DNA from: Microbulbifer sp. TB1203
Lineage (GTDB): Bacteria > Pseudomonadota > Gammaproteobacteria > Pseudomonadales > Cellvibrionaceae
Direction of reading: 5' to 3'
DNA: 64,000 nucleotides
Assembly: GCF_030997045.1 (NCBI RefSeq)
Contig: NZ_CP116899.1
Coordinates: 2,677,501-2,741,500 of the forward strand
Shown here: piece after piece, positions 17,652 through 28,644 of the stretch
Layout: every line of letters starts with the position of its first letter
Numbering within the stretch: position 1 is the first letter of the stretch
Notes under the pieces: model-generated
The model's database searches: none
Seen by the model: only the letters and a program-made list of their open reading frames with translations
Told to the model about the DNA's origin: nothing
Position numbers and translations under genes: made by a program

Positions 17652-20600
17652 TCAACGCGGCCACTCTTTGCGGTAACGCACCGCTTCCAGTGTGCTCATG
17701 TTCTCAAGCATTGTCCGGGGACTTTGCTGCACGAGGGTATCGGTCATATCCAGAATGGTGCAGGTGTAACCGTCCTCCTCGACCGGATCGAGTTCCCGTC
17801 CCTGCGGATTGGTCTTGTCGATACTGTCGTGCCCCACGCCGAGCATAAATCGGAACATGTTCTTCGATACGCAGGACTGCGCACTGGGCAGGGTTGCCAG
17901 TACCTGGCCCAGCCCCCGGGCCCCGTCGAAGGCGATCCACTCGCCCCGATTGCTTAAAACATCGGGCGCGTACAACTGTCCGCTGGCATCGATTGGGTTG
18001 CCGTTCAGATCGACGCTGCGCGGGTTACCGACCGAGTCGAAGTCCTCCATGCCGCCGCCGAGCGGGTTGATCCACTCCTGGTGGCAGTTCAGGCAGGGCG
18101 CTACGGACGTCAGGGCCTCGTATTTCATACGGTTGGTGGTCGCCGGGTCGCTGATAAGGTCCGACAATTCCTCCAGGCGCTCCGCGCGGCTTTCCGCGAT
18201 GCCGGCGGGCGGATCGGGTTGATCCTGGCACAACATGCGGCGGCGCACCCGCACCGAACGCCGGATCGGCGAGGTTTCGACGCGCTCGGCCCAGCGCGCC
18301 ATAAAGGCGCCGCTGGTGAGGATACCGCCGCGATCGCTGGTGTTGATCCGCTGGAACGAATCGCCCGAGACGCCGCCAATGCCATAGTGCTGCGCCAGCG
18401 GCCCGTTGACGAAGGTCCAGTTGGCGTCGTAGAGCGAGGCGAACGACTCGTTACCGTTCAACATGACCTCCGCGAACACTTCGCGAATTTCCTGCTCCAT
18501 GTGCGGGGCCACGTTCTCGAAGGTGGGCCAGGCAGCCGCATCCTTCGGCGAATTTTCAAGATTGTCGGTATCCAGCCAACTGCCGACGAAGCTACCCATG
18601 GTTTCCCTGGCATCGGACATGTTCAACAGCCGCTGCGCTTCCTGCCTGATCTGGGCCGGATCGCGCAACTGGTCGTTGGCCGCCTTCTGCAGCGCGGTGT
18701 CGTCCGGCGTGGAACCGGTGAACGAATAACTCAACCAGGTGGCCATTTCATACGAGGTCAACTCGTAGGAATCGGGATCGATTTCGCTGTTGGCCGGATT
18801 CGACTCGCCCAACTCGTGGCGGTACAGGAACTGTGGCGAGGACAACATCGCCGTCAACGCCAGTTGGATACCCGAGTGCACGTCGCCGTCGGTGAAGCTG
18901 CCGTTGGCCAGTTCTGTGTAGGTCGTCACTTCCTGGCTATCCAGCGGACGGCGGAACACTTTCGGCGCAAACTCGCCGATGAACTGGTCGACGCAGCTCT
19001 GGTTGAACGAGTCACAGCTTAGCGCGGGCGAGAAATCGCGGCTCGCCGACCATGCAGCAATTTCCTCGGCCACCGTCAGGTAGCGGTCATAGGTACCGGT
19101 TACGACCGACGAATGGGCATTGTTGATGAAGTAGCCGACCCGGCTGTCTTCGGCCAGCCCGTCGGAGGCTGCGAAATCGACCCCCAGCAGGTCCTCAACC
19201 GTTTTCTGGTATTCGGACCGCGTCAGAATCTTCAACTGGCGGGCGCCGTAGCGGACGATACTGCAATTGGGCGGCACCTGATCTTCCCAGAAAGTGTCGG
19301 CGATATAATTGCCGACCTTCTCCGCACAGTCTGCGCCGCAGAGGGACGGTTGGCCCTGAGGCATCGAGTCCTCGATAAACCCGATCATGAAGTCCAGGTC
19401 CTGAGGCTCGTTCAGCGGTATGCCCACCGAACCGCCGTCGGCCGCGAAACCGTGGCAGTCCGCGCAGACAGCGCTATAGATCTCGCCACCAGTCATATTC
19501 CCTGTGTCGATGGGGCCGCCGCTACTGGAAGAGCTGGAGCTGCTGGACGACGAGCTCGAACTGCTGCTCGATGAGCTGCCCGGGCCGCTGCAGTCCGGTA
19601 CGACGAAGCTGCCGTCGTGGTCGCCCTGGAAACCGAACGACGTACTGCCGCCGGGCGAGAGGTTGCCGTTCCAGCCGACGTCGCCGGCCGTGACCGTGTT
19701 GCCCGAGACGCTCAAATTCACATTCCAGCTGCCGGTGACTTGCGGTGGTTCACTGAACTGAAGCGCAATCTCCCAGCTGCTCACCGCGATGTTGCCGCCG
19801 TTGGTCACGGTGACATCCAATTGGTATCCGTTGTTCCAGACATTCTGGCCGGTGATCGAACAGCTTACGCCACCGCCACCGCTGCTGCCGCTGGACGAAT
19901 TGCTGGAACTCGAGCTGCTTGAACTCGAAGTGCTGCTTGATGAGGAACTGCTGCTCGACGAGGAACTGCTCGACGACGAGCTGGAGCTGCTGGAATTATT
20001 GCCCCCCTCCGCAACTATCTGGTGCAGCGTGCCCCCGATAATATCCACCAGGTAAACTTCGCCGCTGTTGGACTGGCCGAACGAGGCGATGCCCATATTC
20101 GTATCCGCCAGTTGGTACATGGCATCGGTGTAGGCCCAAACCCTGCCGCTCTGGTAATCGCCGAAGACATAGGCGCCGTCCATGCCGGCGATTTGCGACC
20201 CGCGGTAGACGTAACCGCCGGTGATCGACTGCCCCTGGCCGTGATCGTATTCGAACAGGGGATCGTCGTAGGGGCCGCTGCCGTTGCAGCTGTTGGAAGT
20301 GGCGTGGAAGCCCTCCCGGCAGCGCCAGCCGTAGTTGCCGCCGTTTTCAATAATATTGACTTCCTCGTACAGCGCCTGGCCGACGTCGGCCAGCCACAAG
20401 TCGCCGGTGAGCTTGTCGAAACTCCAGCGCCAGGGGTTTCTCAGGCCATAGGCGTAGATCTCCGGCAGGCCGCCGCCGCCCGCGAAAGGGTTGTCCGGGG
20501 GAATGCTGTACGGCGAACCGCTGTCGACGTCGATCCTGAGCATGGAGCCGTGCCAGGTGCTGGTATCCTGGCCGTTGGCCTCGGGGTCGTTGGCCGAACC

Positions 20601-21572
20601 GCCGTCGCCGAAGCCGATATACAGGTAACCGTCGGCCCCGAACGCGATATTGCCGCCGTTGTGGTTGGCGAAGGGCTGCTGCAGGGTGAGGATGTCCTGG
20701 CGCGAACTGGCGTTCAGGCTAGCTCCGCCCGGGTTCTCCGTATATCGCGCGATCACCGACATCATCTGGCCCGAGCCCGGCACGGTAAACGACAGGTACA
20801 CCACGCCGTTGGACTGATAATCGGGATGGAAGGCCACCCCCAGCAAGCCGCCCTCGCTCGCGGTATCGACCACCCCGGACAGGTCCAGGTAGGTGTTCTT
20901 GGTGGAAGTGGAGTTATCGGTGGCGTCAATCCAGTAGAGCACGCCGGTTTTCTCCAGCACGTACCAGCGCGAATCGTCGCCCGGCGCCTGCATCAAGCCG
21001 AGCGGCTGACTGAAGGTCAGGTTGGGGAATACCCGTTCGATTTCCACCACCGGAGGCGGGCCACTGGGACCGCCGCTGGTCGAGGAGCTGGAACTGCTCG
21101 ATGAGGCGCTGCTGCTTGATGAAGAGCTGCTGCTGGAAGAGCTGGAACTCGACGACGAACTCGAACTGGAGCTTGAACTGCTGCCGGTGCCCCCGCCATC
21201 ACAAACCGAACCGGTCACAGTCGGCGTCGCAGCGCTGGACGAGCCATTGTCCACCTGCAGTCCGAACTCGGCAGACTGCCCCGGCTGGATGCTGCCGTTC
21301 CACGACAAGTTGCTTGCGGTGTATGGGTTACTGCCCGATACGTTGGCGTTCCAGCTGCTGGTCACGACGGTACCGTCACCGTATTCCCAGTTGACCTCCC
21401 AGCCGTCGATGGCACTGGAGCCGTCATTGGTGATGCGGATACCGGCCTGCGCGCCCGAGCCCCAATCGTTGACCACGATGTACTCGCAGGTCGCTGCAGT
21501 CGCTGCCTGCATCGAGCCCCAGACGCACAAGAACAGAAATAATGATGAGATTTTCAAGGCGGGGTTTTTCAT
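17652..21572 (-). CDS. Cellulose-targeted multidomain redox protein: CBM2 / PQQ-type sugar dehydrogenase / CBM2 / cytochrome c / DUF1587-1592-1588-1585
   Basis: 1306 residues from the ATG at 21572 (AGGA 7 nt upstream). The domain order is signal peptide (1-27); CBM2 (about 28-126); polyserine linker; beta-propeller glucose/sorbosone dehydrogenase (about 176-525, with HNGGNIAFGADGYLYIGFGD and LRNPWRWSFD); polyserine; second CBM2 (about 572-668); polyserine; cytochrome c with CADCH and a downstream Met in DSMPQGQPS (about 699-776); then the planctomycete-type DUF1587, 1595, 1592, 1588 and 1585 series with another CLNCH heme site. The reading is that sugar is oxidised at a cellulose surface and electrons pass to bound hemes. 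The Cellvibrio Cbp2D-type CBM2 redox proteins, implicated in supporting lytic polysaccharide monooxygenases, are the nearest idea I know. Substrate and acceptor are inferred. The DUF1552 gene follows. Confidence 0.88.
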   Translation of the reverse strand: MKNPALKISSLFLFLCVWGSMQAATAATCEYIVVNDWGSGAQAGIRITNDGSSAIDGWEVNWEYGDGTVVTSSWNANVSGSNPYTASNLSWNGSIQPGQSAEFGLQVDNGSSSAATPTVTGSVCDGGGTGSSSSSSSSSSSSSSSSSSSSSSSSSASSSSSSSSTSGGPSGPPPVVEIERVFPNLTFSQPLGLMQAPGDDSRWYVLEKTGVLYWIDATDNSTSTKNTYLDLSGVVDTASEGGLLGVAFHPDYQSNGVVYLSFTVPGSGQMMSVIARYTENPGGASLNASSRQDILTLQQPFANHNGGNIAFGADGYLYIGFGDGGSANDPEANGQDTSTWHGSMLRIDVDSGSPYSIPPDNPFAGGGGLPEIYAYGLRNPWRWSFDKLTGDLWLADVGQALYEEVNIIENGGNYGWRCREGFHATSNSCNGSGPYDDPLFEYDHGQGQSITGGYVYRGSQIAGMDGAYVFGDYQSGRVWAYTDAMYQLADTNMGIASFGQSNSGEVYLVDIIGGTLHQIVAEGGNNSSSSSSSSSSSSSSSSSSSSSTSSSSSSSSSNSSSGSSGGGGVSCSITGQNVWNNGYQLDVTVTNGGNIAVSSWEIALQFSEPPQVTGSWNVNLSVSGNTVTAGDVGWNGNLSPGGSTSFGFQGDHDGSFVVPDCSGPGSSSSSSSSSSSSSSSSSSSGGPIDTGNMTGGEIYSAVCADCHGFAADGGSVGIPLNEPQDLDFMIGFIEDSMPQGQPSLCGADCAEKVGNYIADTFWEDQVPPNCSIVRYGARQLKILTRSEYQKTVEDLLGVDFAASDGLAEDSRVGYFINNAHSSVVTGTYDRYLTVAEEIAAWSASRDFSPALSCDSFNQSCVDQFIGEFAPKVFRRPLDSQEVTTYTELANGSFTDGDVHSGIQLALTAMLSSPQFLYRHELGESNPANSEIDPDSYELTSYEMATWLSYSFTGSTPDDTALQKAANDQLRDPAQIRQEAQRLLNMSDARETMGSFVGSWLDTDNLENSPKDAAAWPTFENVAPHMEQEIREVFAEVMLNGNESFASLYDANWTFVNGPLAQHYGIGGVSGDSFQRINTSDRGGILTSGAFMARWAERVETSPIRRSVRVRRRMLCQDQPDPPAGIAESRAERLEELSDLISDPATTNRMKYEALTSVAPCLNCHQEWINPLGGGMEDFDSVGNPRSVDLNGNPIDASGQLYAPDVLSNRGEWIAFDGARGLGQVLATLPSAQSCVSKNMFRFMLGVGHDSIDKTNPQGRELDPVEEDGYTCTILDMTDTLVQQSPRTMLENMSTLEAVRYRKEWPR

Positions 21573-22097
21573 TATTGTTTCCTGCACCATCAAGATGTAA
21601 ATGGATGCCACCATCTCCCGGTGGCCCTGCTTGGGAATTCCCGGAGATTTGACACTTTGGTGTAGAGACGGTCGGACGGATACCGACAGCTTCGCTCTAC
21701 CAGCATGGGGTGCGGAAAATAACTGTGGGGTGTTGGCTGCTTATGAAACAGCTCTATACCCTCATTTTTTTGTTTTATCGCGTTTATTTTTATTCTCAGC
21801 TCATGCCCGGGCGCCGCTTCTGGATATTGAAACTCAACGCTGTGCCCAACGAGCCGGGTTGCGGAACAATGTAATCGGTTTCATTTTGATCTACAAGCAC
21901 CAAAATGGAACTTGGCGCCGTTTCCTTCTTTGTCACCACGAACCGGAAAACCCATGAAAATCAATCAGGTAGGCGGGAATGGAAACAGCCGGGCAAAATC
22001 TCGAGTTGAAATAGGCGTCAGCGGGCGAACCGAGTGCTGTACTGTCGTGCACCTTTAGACCGCATGACGGAGTGGCTGATAACGAGAGACGACCCGC
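21573..22097. other. Intergenic region upstream of the giant redox gene
   Basis: 525 bp between two minus-strand genes. It includes a locally T-rich stretch around 21765-21800 that could hold the promoter of the 17652-21572 gene. An open frame at 21601-21957 on the plus strand has no recognisable content and I do not accept it. No clear terminator or repeat was seen. Confidence 0.5.
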
Positions 22098-23501
22098 TCA
22101 GAGGATTCCCAATCGGTCGATGGTTTCCCGGACATCGTCCTCCGTTGTCAGCGGATTGATGATGCAGAGACGAAGCACGGTGCGGCCCTTGAGTGAGGTG
22201 GAGGACACGCAGGCAAAACCCGAATCCGCCAGCTCCTGGGCGCGCCGCTTGTGGTCCTCCCCGGACTGCCCCTTCAATGCAAAACAGACAACGCCGATTT
22301 GCGCCGGGGTTACCACTTCCCACTTGTCCGGTTGCTGTCGCAGGTAGCGCTCGGCGTACTCGGCCAGGCTAATGCCGGTTTGAATCGCCTCGCGAAACCG
22401 GCCTACGCCATAAGTGCGCAAACTCATCCAGAGCTTCAGTGCGCGCGAGCGCCGGGTTAATTCGAGGCCCCGATTGCGGAAGTCCACTTCGCCCGCGCCC
22501 GCTTCCACATCTTTCAGGTACTCGGGGTTCATGTTGAAGCACTGCTCAAGAGCCCCCTTGCGGATTAACAGGCAGCCCGCGTCATAGGGTTGGAACAGCC
22601 ATTTGTGCGGGTCCAGTACCAGCGAATCGGCGCGCTCCATGCCGTGCAGGTAGACGCGCCCCTGCGCTGTGAGCGCCGCCGGGGCGCCGTAGGCGCCGTC
22701 GATGTGGAACCACAGATTTTCCCGGGCACAGATATCCGCCAGTTCCGGCAGCGGATCGACGGTACCCGCATTGGTGGTTCCCGCGGTTCCGATCACCATA
22801 AACGGCCTGTTGCCCGCCTGTCTGTCTTCGGCAATGGCAGCGAGCAATGACTCGACGGGCAGCCTGAGGTGCTTGTCACTTTCCAGGATACGAATATGCT
22901 CTGGCGGGAAACCCAGTTCCTTAAGCGCCCGCGGCAGGGACGAATGGGTCTGGTCGCTCAGGTACACGACACCCGTGCCGACGGTGGCTCGCGCCGCGGC
23001 AAAGGCGGTGAGGCTGGCCATGGAACCACCGCTGACCAGAACGCCCTCGGTGCCTTCGGGAAGCCCCATCAGCTGGCGCAGCCAGTCGATCACCACCAGC
23101 TCAACGGTGGCGGGACCGGAGCCCCCCGCCCAGGAGGCCGCTATGGTATTGAACCCCGTACCCAGCCATTCTCCGAGTACCGCGGCAAATGAGCTGGGGC
23201 CGGGTACCCGGGCAAAGTAGCGGGGGTGGTCACCCCGCTGTTGATGGGGAAGCGCCACCTCGGCCAGCAGGGCGAGAGATTCCTCTGCATTTAACGGCTG
23301 TTCGGGCAGCGGGCCGCCCAGGGCCTGCCGGAGCTGGTCGGCCTGGCCGGTCAAGATCGCGGGTTCCCGGGTCCTGCACGCCAGCCGATCGACCACCATA
23401 TCCACCACCCGGTAACCCAGGCGGCGCATCTCTTCGGTTTCCAACCCCAGGGTGTCAGGGGGGTAGCCGGACTCGTTTTCGCTCAGCTTGTCGGTCGCCA
23501 T
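22098..23501 (-). CDS. PLP-dependent group II decarboxylase (aromatic-amino-acid/diaminobutyrate type)
   Basis: 467 residues from the ATG at 23501 (GAGGGG upstream); a GTG at 23516 is an alternative. It has fold-type I PLP decarboxylase marks: HPRYFARVPGPSS, GVLVSGGSMASLTAF, WFHIDGAYGAPA (cofactor Asp) and the Schiff-base Lys in LDPHKWLFQPYD. The family turns an L-amino acid into its amine and CO2; substrates range from aromatic amino acids to diaminobutyrate and cannot be told here. It starts 21 bp after the aldehyde dehydrogenase stop, so they form an operon. With the FAD oxidase across the promoter region this could make an amino acid, amine, aldehyde, acid route. Confidence 0.88.
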   Translation of the reverse strand: MATDKLSENESGYPPDTLGLETEEMRRLGYRVVDMVVDRLACRTREPAILTGQADQLRQALGGPLPEQPLNAEESLALLAEVALPHQQRGDHPRYFARVPGPSSFAAVLGEWLGTGFNTIAASWAGGSGPATVELVVIDWLRQLMGLPEGTEGVLVSGGSMASLTAFAAARATVGTGVVYLSDQTHSSLPRALKELGFPPEHIRILESDKHLRLPVESLLAAIAEDRQAGNRPFMVIGTAGTTNAGTVDPLPELADICARENLWFHIDGAYGAPAALTAQGRVYLHGMERADSLVLDPHKWLFQPYDAGCLLIRKGALEQCFNMNPEYLKDVEAGAGEVDFRNRGLELTRRSRALKLWMSLRTYGVGRFREAIQTGISLAEYAERYLRQQPDKWEVVTPAQIGVVCFALKGQSGEDHKRRAQELADSGFACVSSTSLKGRTVLRLCIINPLTTEDDVRETIDRLGIL

Positions 23502-23522
23502 CGACTTCCCCCTCACGGCTCG

Positions 23523-25016
<1,494 letters not shown>

Positions 25017-25360
25017 TTTGTTAGTGCCCCCTGAACGGCTTCTGAAAATTCACTCCACCCCCACCTTAAAACTTTCCCAATGGGACTGCCATGGAGCAGC
25101 CGTAGTGGAGCACAGGTGCGTCGGAACTGTAAAACAACTATTGCTCACAACTATATGACTAAATTTGGCGAAGACTGACTACCGGGACAGAAGGGAAGAC
25201 GCTCCTCCTCTCCCGCTATCCATGAGCTTTGGTTACAAGCATGTACCAAATACACGTTACCTCAGGGCGAGTTCACGGTGTAATACTCGCCAGAAATACC
25301 ACTTTCATCAGCTTCCCAAGGGTGGCGAATAACCCCTGAGTAATAATTAAGGAGTTAGAT
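25017..25360. other. Divergent promoter region amaB / amaA
   Basis: 344 bp separating two catabolic units, more AT-rich than the flanking genes towards the amaA side. AAGGAG precedes the GTG start of amaA. I could not define -35/-10 boxes or an operator with confidence. Confidence 0.5.
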
Positions 25361-26644
25361 GTGAATAACCCCACTTTATTAAACAGCCTATGGCGCAGTA
25401 CCGCCGGCGAGGTCCTCGAGAATACCGCCCTGAATGAAGACCAGGTTGTGGATGTGGTAGTCATCGGGGGCGGCTTCACAGGGGTAACCGCGGCTCTGGA
25501 GCTGGCGGAAAGGGGTTCCAGCGTAACCCTGCTGGAAGCCGATGATATTGGTTATGGCGGTTCAGGCAGAAACGTGGGACTGGTCAACGCCGGGCTGTGG
25601 ATGGAGCCGGAAAAAATAGAAAAAATACTGGGTAAAGCGGCGGGAAAGAAAATCAACACCATGCTGGCGGCAGGGCCGGAGCAGGTATTCTCGAATATCG
25701 CCCGCTTCGGGATCGATTGCGAGCTCACCCGAACGGGCACCCTGCACTGCGCCCATTCGACCAGGGGTTTAGCCAATTTAAAGGACCGCTTAAGACAATA
25801 CCGTGCGAGGGGGTTGAAGGCTGAACTATTGAGCCGGCAAGAGACGGCGGCCAAAACGGGCACCTCCATCTATCGAGGTGCAATCTGGCACCACGATGTG
25901 GGAACCATCCAGCCCCTCGCTTATGTTCGCGGCCTGACCCGTGCTGCGGTTTCCGCCGGCGCCTCTGTTTACCAAAACAGTCCCGTCGTATCGATAGAGA
26001 GAAAAGGAAGCCGCTGGCGGGTCCGCACTCCAACGAATACCGTGGAGGCCAATGGAATTCTTTTGGCCACCAATGCCTATCATCGGGACTTATTGGTCGG
26101 CAACGCCACACCTCAATATACTCCCTTGTACTTTTTCCAGGCTGCGACGCAACCGCTGTCGGCAGAGGCACTGGAGCGCATTCTGCCCGAGCGCCAGGGG
26201 TGCTGGAATACCGCGACGATTATGACATCACTCAGGCGCGACGAGGCGGGGAGATTGATTATCGGCGCGGTGGGCAATATCGAAGGCGCCACCAGGGACA
26301 TCCACTACCGGTGGGCCAAACACAGATTGCGCAAGATGTTTCCCTACCTGGAAGCCGTCGAGTTCGATCACGCCTGGCACGGACGCATCGCCTTTTCGGT
26401 GGACCATTTGCCCCATATGGTCAAATTTGGCCCCAACGCATTGAGTATTTTCGGCTATAGCGGACGAGGTATCGGGCCGGGAAGTGTGTTTGGCAAAACG
26501 GCTGCCGAGTATTTGCTGGGTGGCAATGAAGAAGTGTTGCCCATCGAGCCCTCGACCGTGTATCGCGAAAGCTTTACCACAGCGAAGAGCCGCTATTATG
26601 AGCTTGGCGCCACCGTCATGCATGGATTGACGCAGCTGATATAA
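25361..26644 (+). CDS. amaA: FAD-dependent amine/imino-acid oxidase, AmaA (L-pipecolate oxidase)-like
   Basis: 427 residues starting at a GTG with an excellent AAGGAG site. It has an N-terminal FAD-binding motif VVVIGGGFTGVTAALELAE, then GYGGSGRNVGLVNAG, and a C-terminal FGYSGRGIGPGSVFGK, the DAO/PuuB layout. Pseudomonas AmaA (428 residues) oxidises L-pipecolate to piperideine-6-carboxylate and is partnered with AmaB, here divergently placed. Gamma-glutamylputrescine oxidase (PuuB) and other amine oxidases are close relatives, so the substrate is likely but not certain. A transporter follows in the same direction. Confidence 0.8.
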   Translation: MNNPTLLNSLWRSTAGEVLENTALNEDQVVDVVVIGGGFTGVTAALELAERGSSVTLLEADDIGYGGSGRNVGLVNAGLWMEPEKIEKILGKAAGKKINTMLAAGPEQVFSNIARFGIDCELTRTGTLHCAHSTRGLANLKDRLRQYRARGLKAELLSRQETAAKTGTSIYRGAIWHHDVGTIQPLAYVRGLTRAAVSAGASVYQNSPVVSIERKGSRWRVRTPTNTVEANGILLATNAYHRDLLVGNATPQYTPLYFFQAATQPLSAEALERILPERQGCWNTATIMTSLRRDEAGRLIIGAVGNIEGATRDIHYRWAKHRLRKMFPYLEAVEFDHAWHGRIAFSVDHLPHMVKFGPNALSIFGYSGRGIGPGSVFGKTAAEYLLGGNEEVLPIEPSTVYRESFTTAKSRYYELGATVMHGLTQLI

Positions 26645-26937
26645 ACAGCGCAATCAGCCACAAAAAAGTAAACAGACAAATATTCTGCACATTTCCACAT
26701 TCACCAACTTTACCTCTCCCCGCCAGGATGAATGCAGCGTTTTTATCCACAAAACCCGCCGCACTGCAACATATATGACCTCAGATCACAAACATATACC
26801 TTTTTTATGATAACTCTGGACGAGTATTCAAGGTATAACTGAATTTAGCAAATAAAGTGTCATTTTGACCTGTGCTGACAGATGTATCTGCAGCCGTGAT
26901 ACCGACATAAAAAATATAATTCGGAGGTTAGTAAATA

Positions 26938-28347
26938 ATGATAACGCTCAATGCAGGTAGGAGCGCTGAAGCCATCCACACCTCTCATGGTGATAGATCT
27001 GTCGACAAGTCAGAAAAAGCAGGATGGTCTTCTCGAACAGCATTTATCTTCGCATCGATAGGCTTCGCAGTCGGCCTCGGTAATATCTGGCGTTTTCCCT
27101 ATATGGTGGGTGAAAACGGCGGTTCAGCATTTGTGCTGGTGTATCTCCTGTGCGTGTTCATTATCGGGATGCCGATACTGATAGCCGAACTGACTATTGG
27201 GCGGATTGGCAGGGGCTCCTGTACGGGTGCCATGCTCCAAACCGCACTACAGGAGAACAGGTCCCCGCGCTGGAAAGGCGTAGGCTACATCAACATGCTG
27301 GCCGCCTTCCTGGTAACCCTGATCTACAGCGGCATAGTCGGCTGGGTGCTCTACTATCTCTACAAATCAGTCTCCGTAGGATTTGGCTCCTTTGATGCGG
27401 CCATGTCATCTGCGACATACCAGGCGATGCTGCAGGACAATGCGGTCATGATTTTCTGGTGCTGGGCCGGCCTGGCAATTACAGCGGGTATCGCCTTTCT
27501 CGGCCTGAAAGCCGGGGTTGAGCGCGCAGTATCTGTAATGATCCCGCTGCTTATAGTCGTAATGGTGCTACTGGCCGGTTACGGAATGCTTTCCGAAGGC
27601 TTTGCGCCTGCTGTCAGCTACCTGTTCGAACCGGATTTCAGCAAAATAAATGGATCGGTCTTTCTGGCCGCCATCGGCCAGGCCTTTTTCTCCATCGGCG
27701 TCGGTCTCGCGGCAATGATGACCTATGGCAGTTACCTGCCCAAGAGCTTTAATATTCCCGCAGGCGCGGGGATTATCATTGCTGCAGACACAATTATCGC
27801 TCTCCTGGCGGGAGTGGTTATTTTCCCACTGGTATTTACCTTCGGCCTGAACCCCGCCAGTGGTCCCGGGTTGATTTTTGAAACCCTTCCCGTTGCCTTC
27901 TCGCAAATGCCAATCGGGCGCCTATTCAGCATTCTGTTCTTCTTCTCACTGTCGTGCGCGGCCATTACCACAATGATCGGCTTTGTGGAATCGCTTATTT
28001 CTTTCCTGATGGATGAGAGGAATATTTCCCGTCGCCGGGCAGCGATCATTGTTTTTTCCGCAATAGCCCTGCTAAGCATGCTGTCTATTTTTTCATACAA
28101 TATTTTCTCTCACTTCAAGGTTTTCGGACGGGATTTCAATGCCATTATCGACACGCTTGTCAATAACATTTTACTGCCACTTGGCGGCCTTTTAATTGTA
28201 GTCTTTTCAGCCTGGTTCATATCGCGCCGGACCTTGCTGGATCAAATCAAGCTTGGACCCGTTGGTTTTCGGTTGTGGCTTTTTGCGGCGCGCTTTGTAG
28301 CACCGATAGCAATAATTATGATCGCCGCCTTCAGTTTAACTGAGTAA
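26938..28347 (+). CDS. Neurotransmitter:sodium symporter (NSS/SNF) family amino-acid transporter
   Basis: 469 residues with a hydrophilic N-terminal extension (about 1-30) before the conserved first helix, FIFASIGFAVGLGNIWRFPYMVGENGGSAF, which carries the Na+/substrate site. About 11-12 membrane spans follow. LeuT-like proteins import amino acids or amines with Na+. GGAGG lies 10 nt before the ATG. It follows the AmaA-like oxidase by 293 bp of AT-rich DNA and precedes a TonB receptor, so uptake of the substrate of this cluster (possibly pipecolate, lysine or an amine) is the natural reading. GC is visibly lower than in the core genes. Confidence 0.9.
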   Translation: MITLNAGRSAEAIHTSHGDRSVDKSEKAGWSSRTAFIFASIGFAVGLGNIWRFPYMVGENGGSAFVLVYLLCVFIIGMPILIAELTIGRIGRGSCTGAMLQTALQENRSPRWKGVGYINMLAAFLVTLIYSGIVGWVLYYLYKSVSVGFGSFDAAMSSATYQAMLQDNAVMIFWCWAGLAITAGIAFLGLKAGVERAVSVMIPLLIVVMVLLAGYGMLSEGFAPAVSYLFEPDFSKINGSVFLAAIGQAFFSIGVGLAAMMTYGSYLPKSFNIPAGAGIIIAADTIIALLAGVVIFPLVFTFGLNPASGPGLIFETLPVAFSQMPIGRLFSILFFFSLSCAAITTMIGFVESLISFLMDERNISRRRAAIIVFSAIALLSMLSIFSYNIFSHFKVFGRDFNAIIDTLVNNILLPLGGLLIVVFSAWFISRRTLLDQIKLGPVGFRLWLFAARFVAPIAIIMIAAFSLTE

Positions 28348-28644
28348 TCCGTATGACGAATGACCAATCTTTCAAAAATATAACAACAATAAATATTGCG
28401 ATGATTCCCAAAAAAACCAAAGGTATAGAAAAGGAGGATTGTTCAGCAAAATAATAACAACAAGACCAATAGGCACCCGAACCGCGCGACAGCTCAACGA
28501 TTGCAGGCTTCGATATTACGGAATTATAGGTTTCTTTGAATCCCGAGGGAGAAATCAAAAAGCAAAGCCGCATCGCAACTCCGCTTGAAACTGAGAGCGC
28601 ACTCACAAGCATACGATCACGCATATTATCTGGAGAGCAACGTA

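Noticed and set aside
21601..21957. 118-codon plus-strand frame upstream of the giant redox gene
   Set aside because: No ribosome site, no recognisable domain, and it overlaps the likely promoter region.
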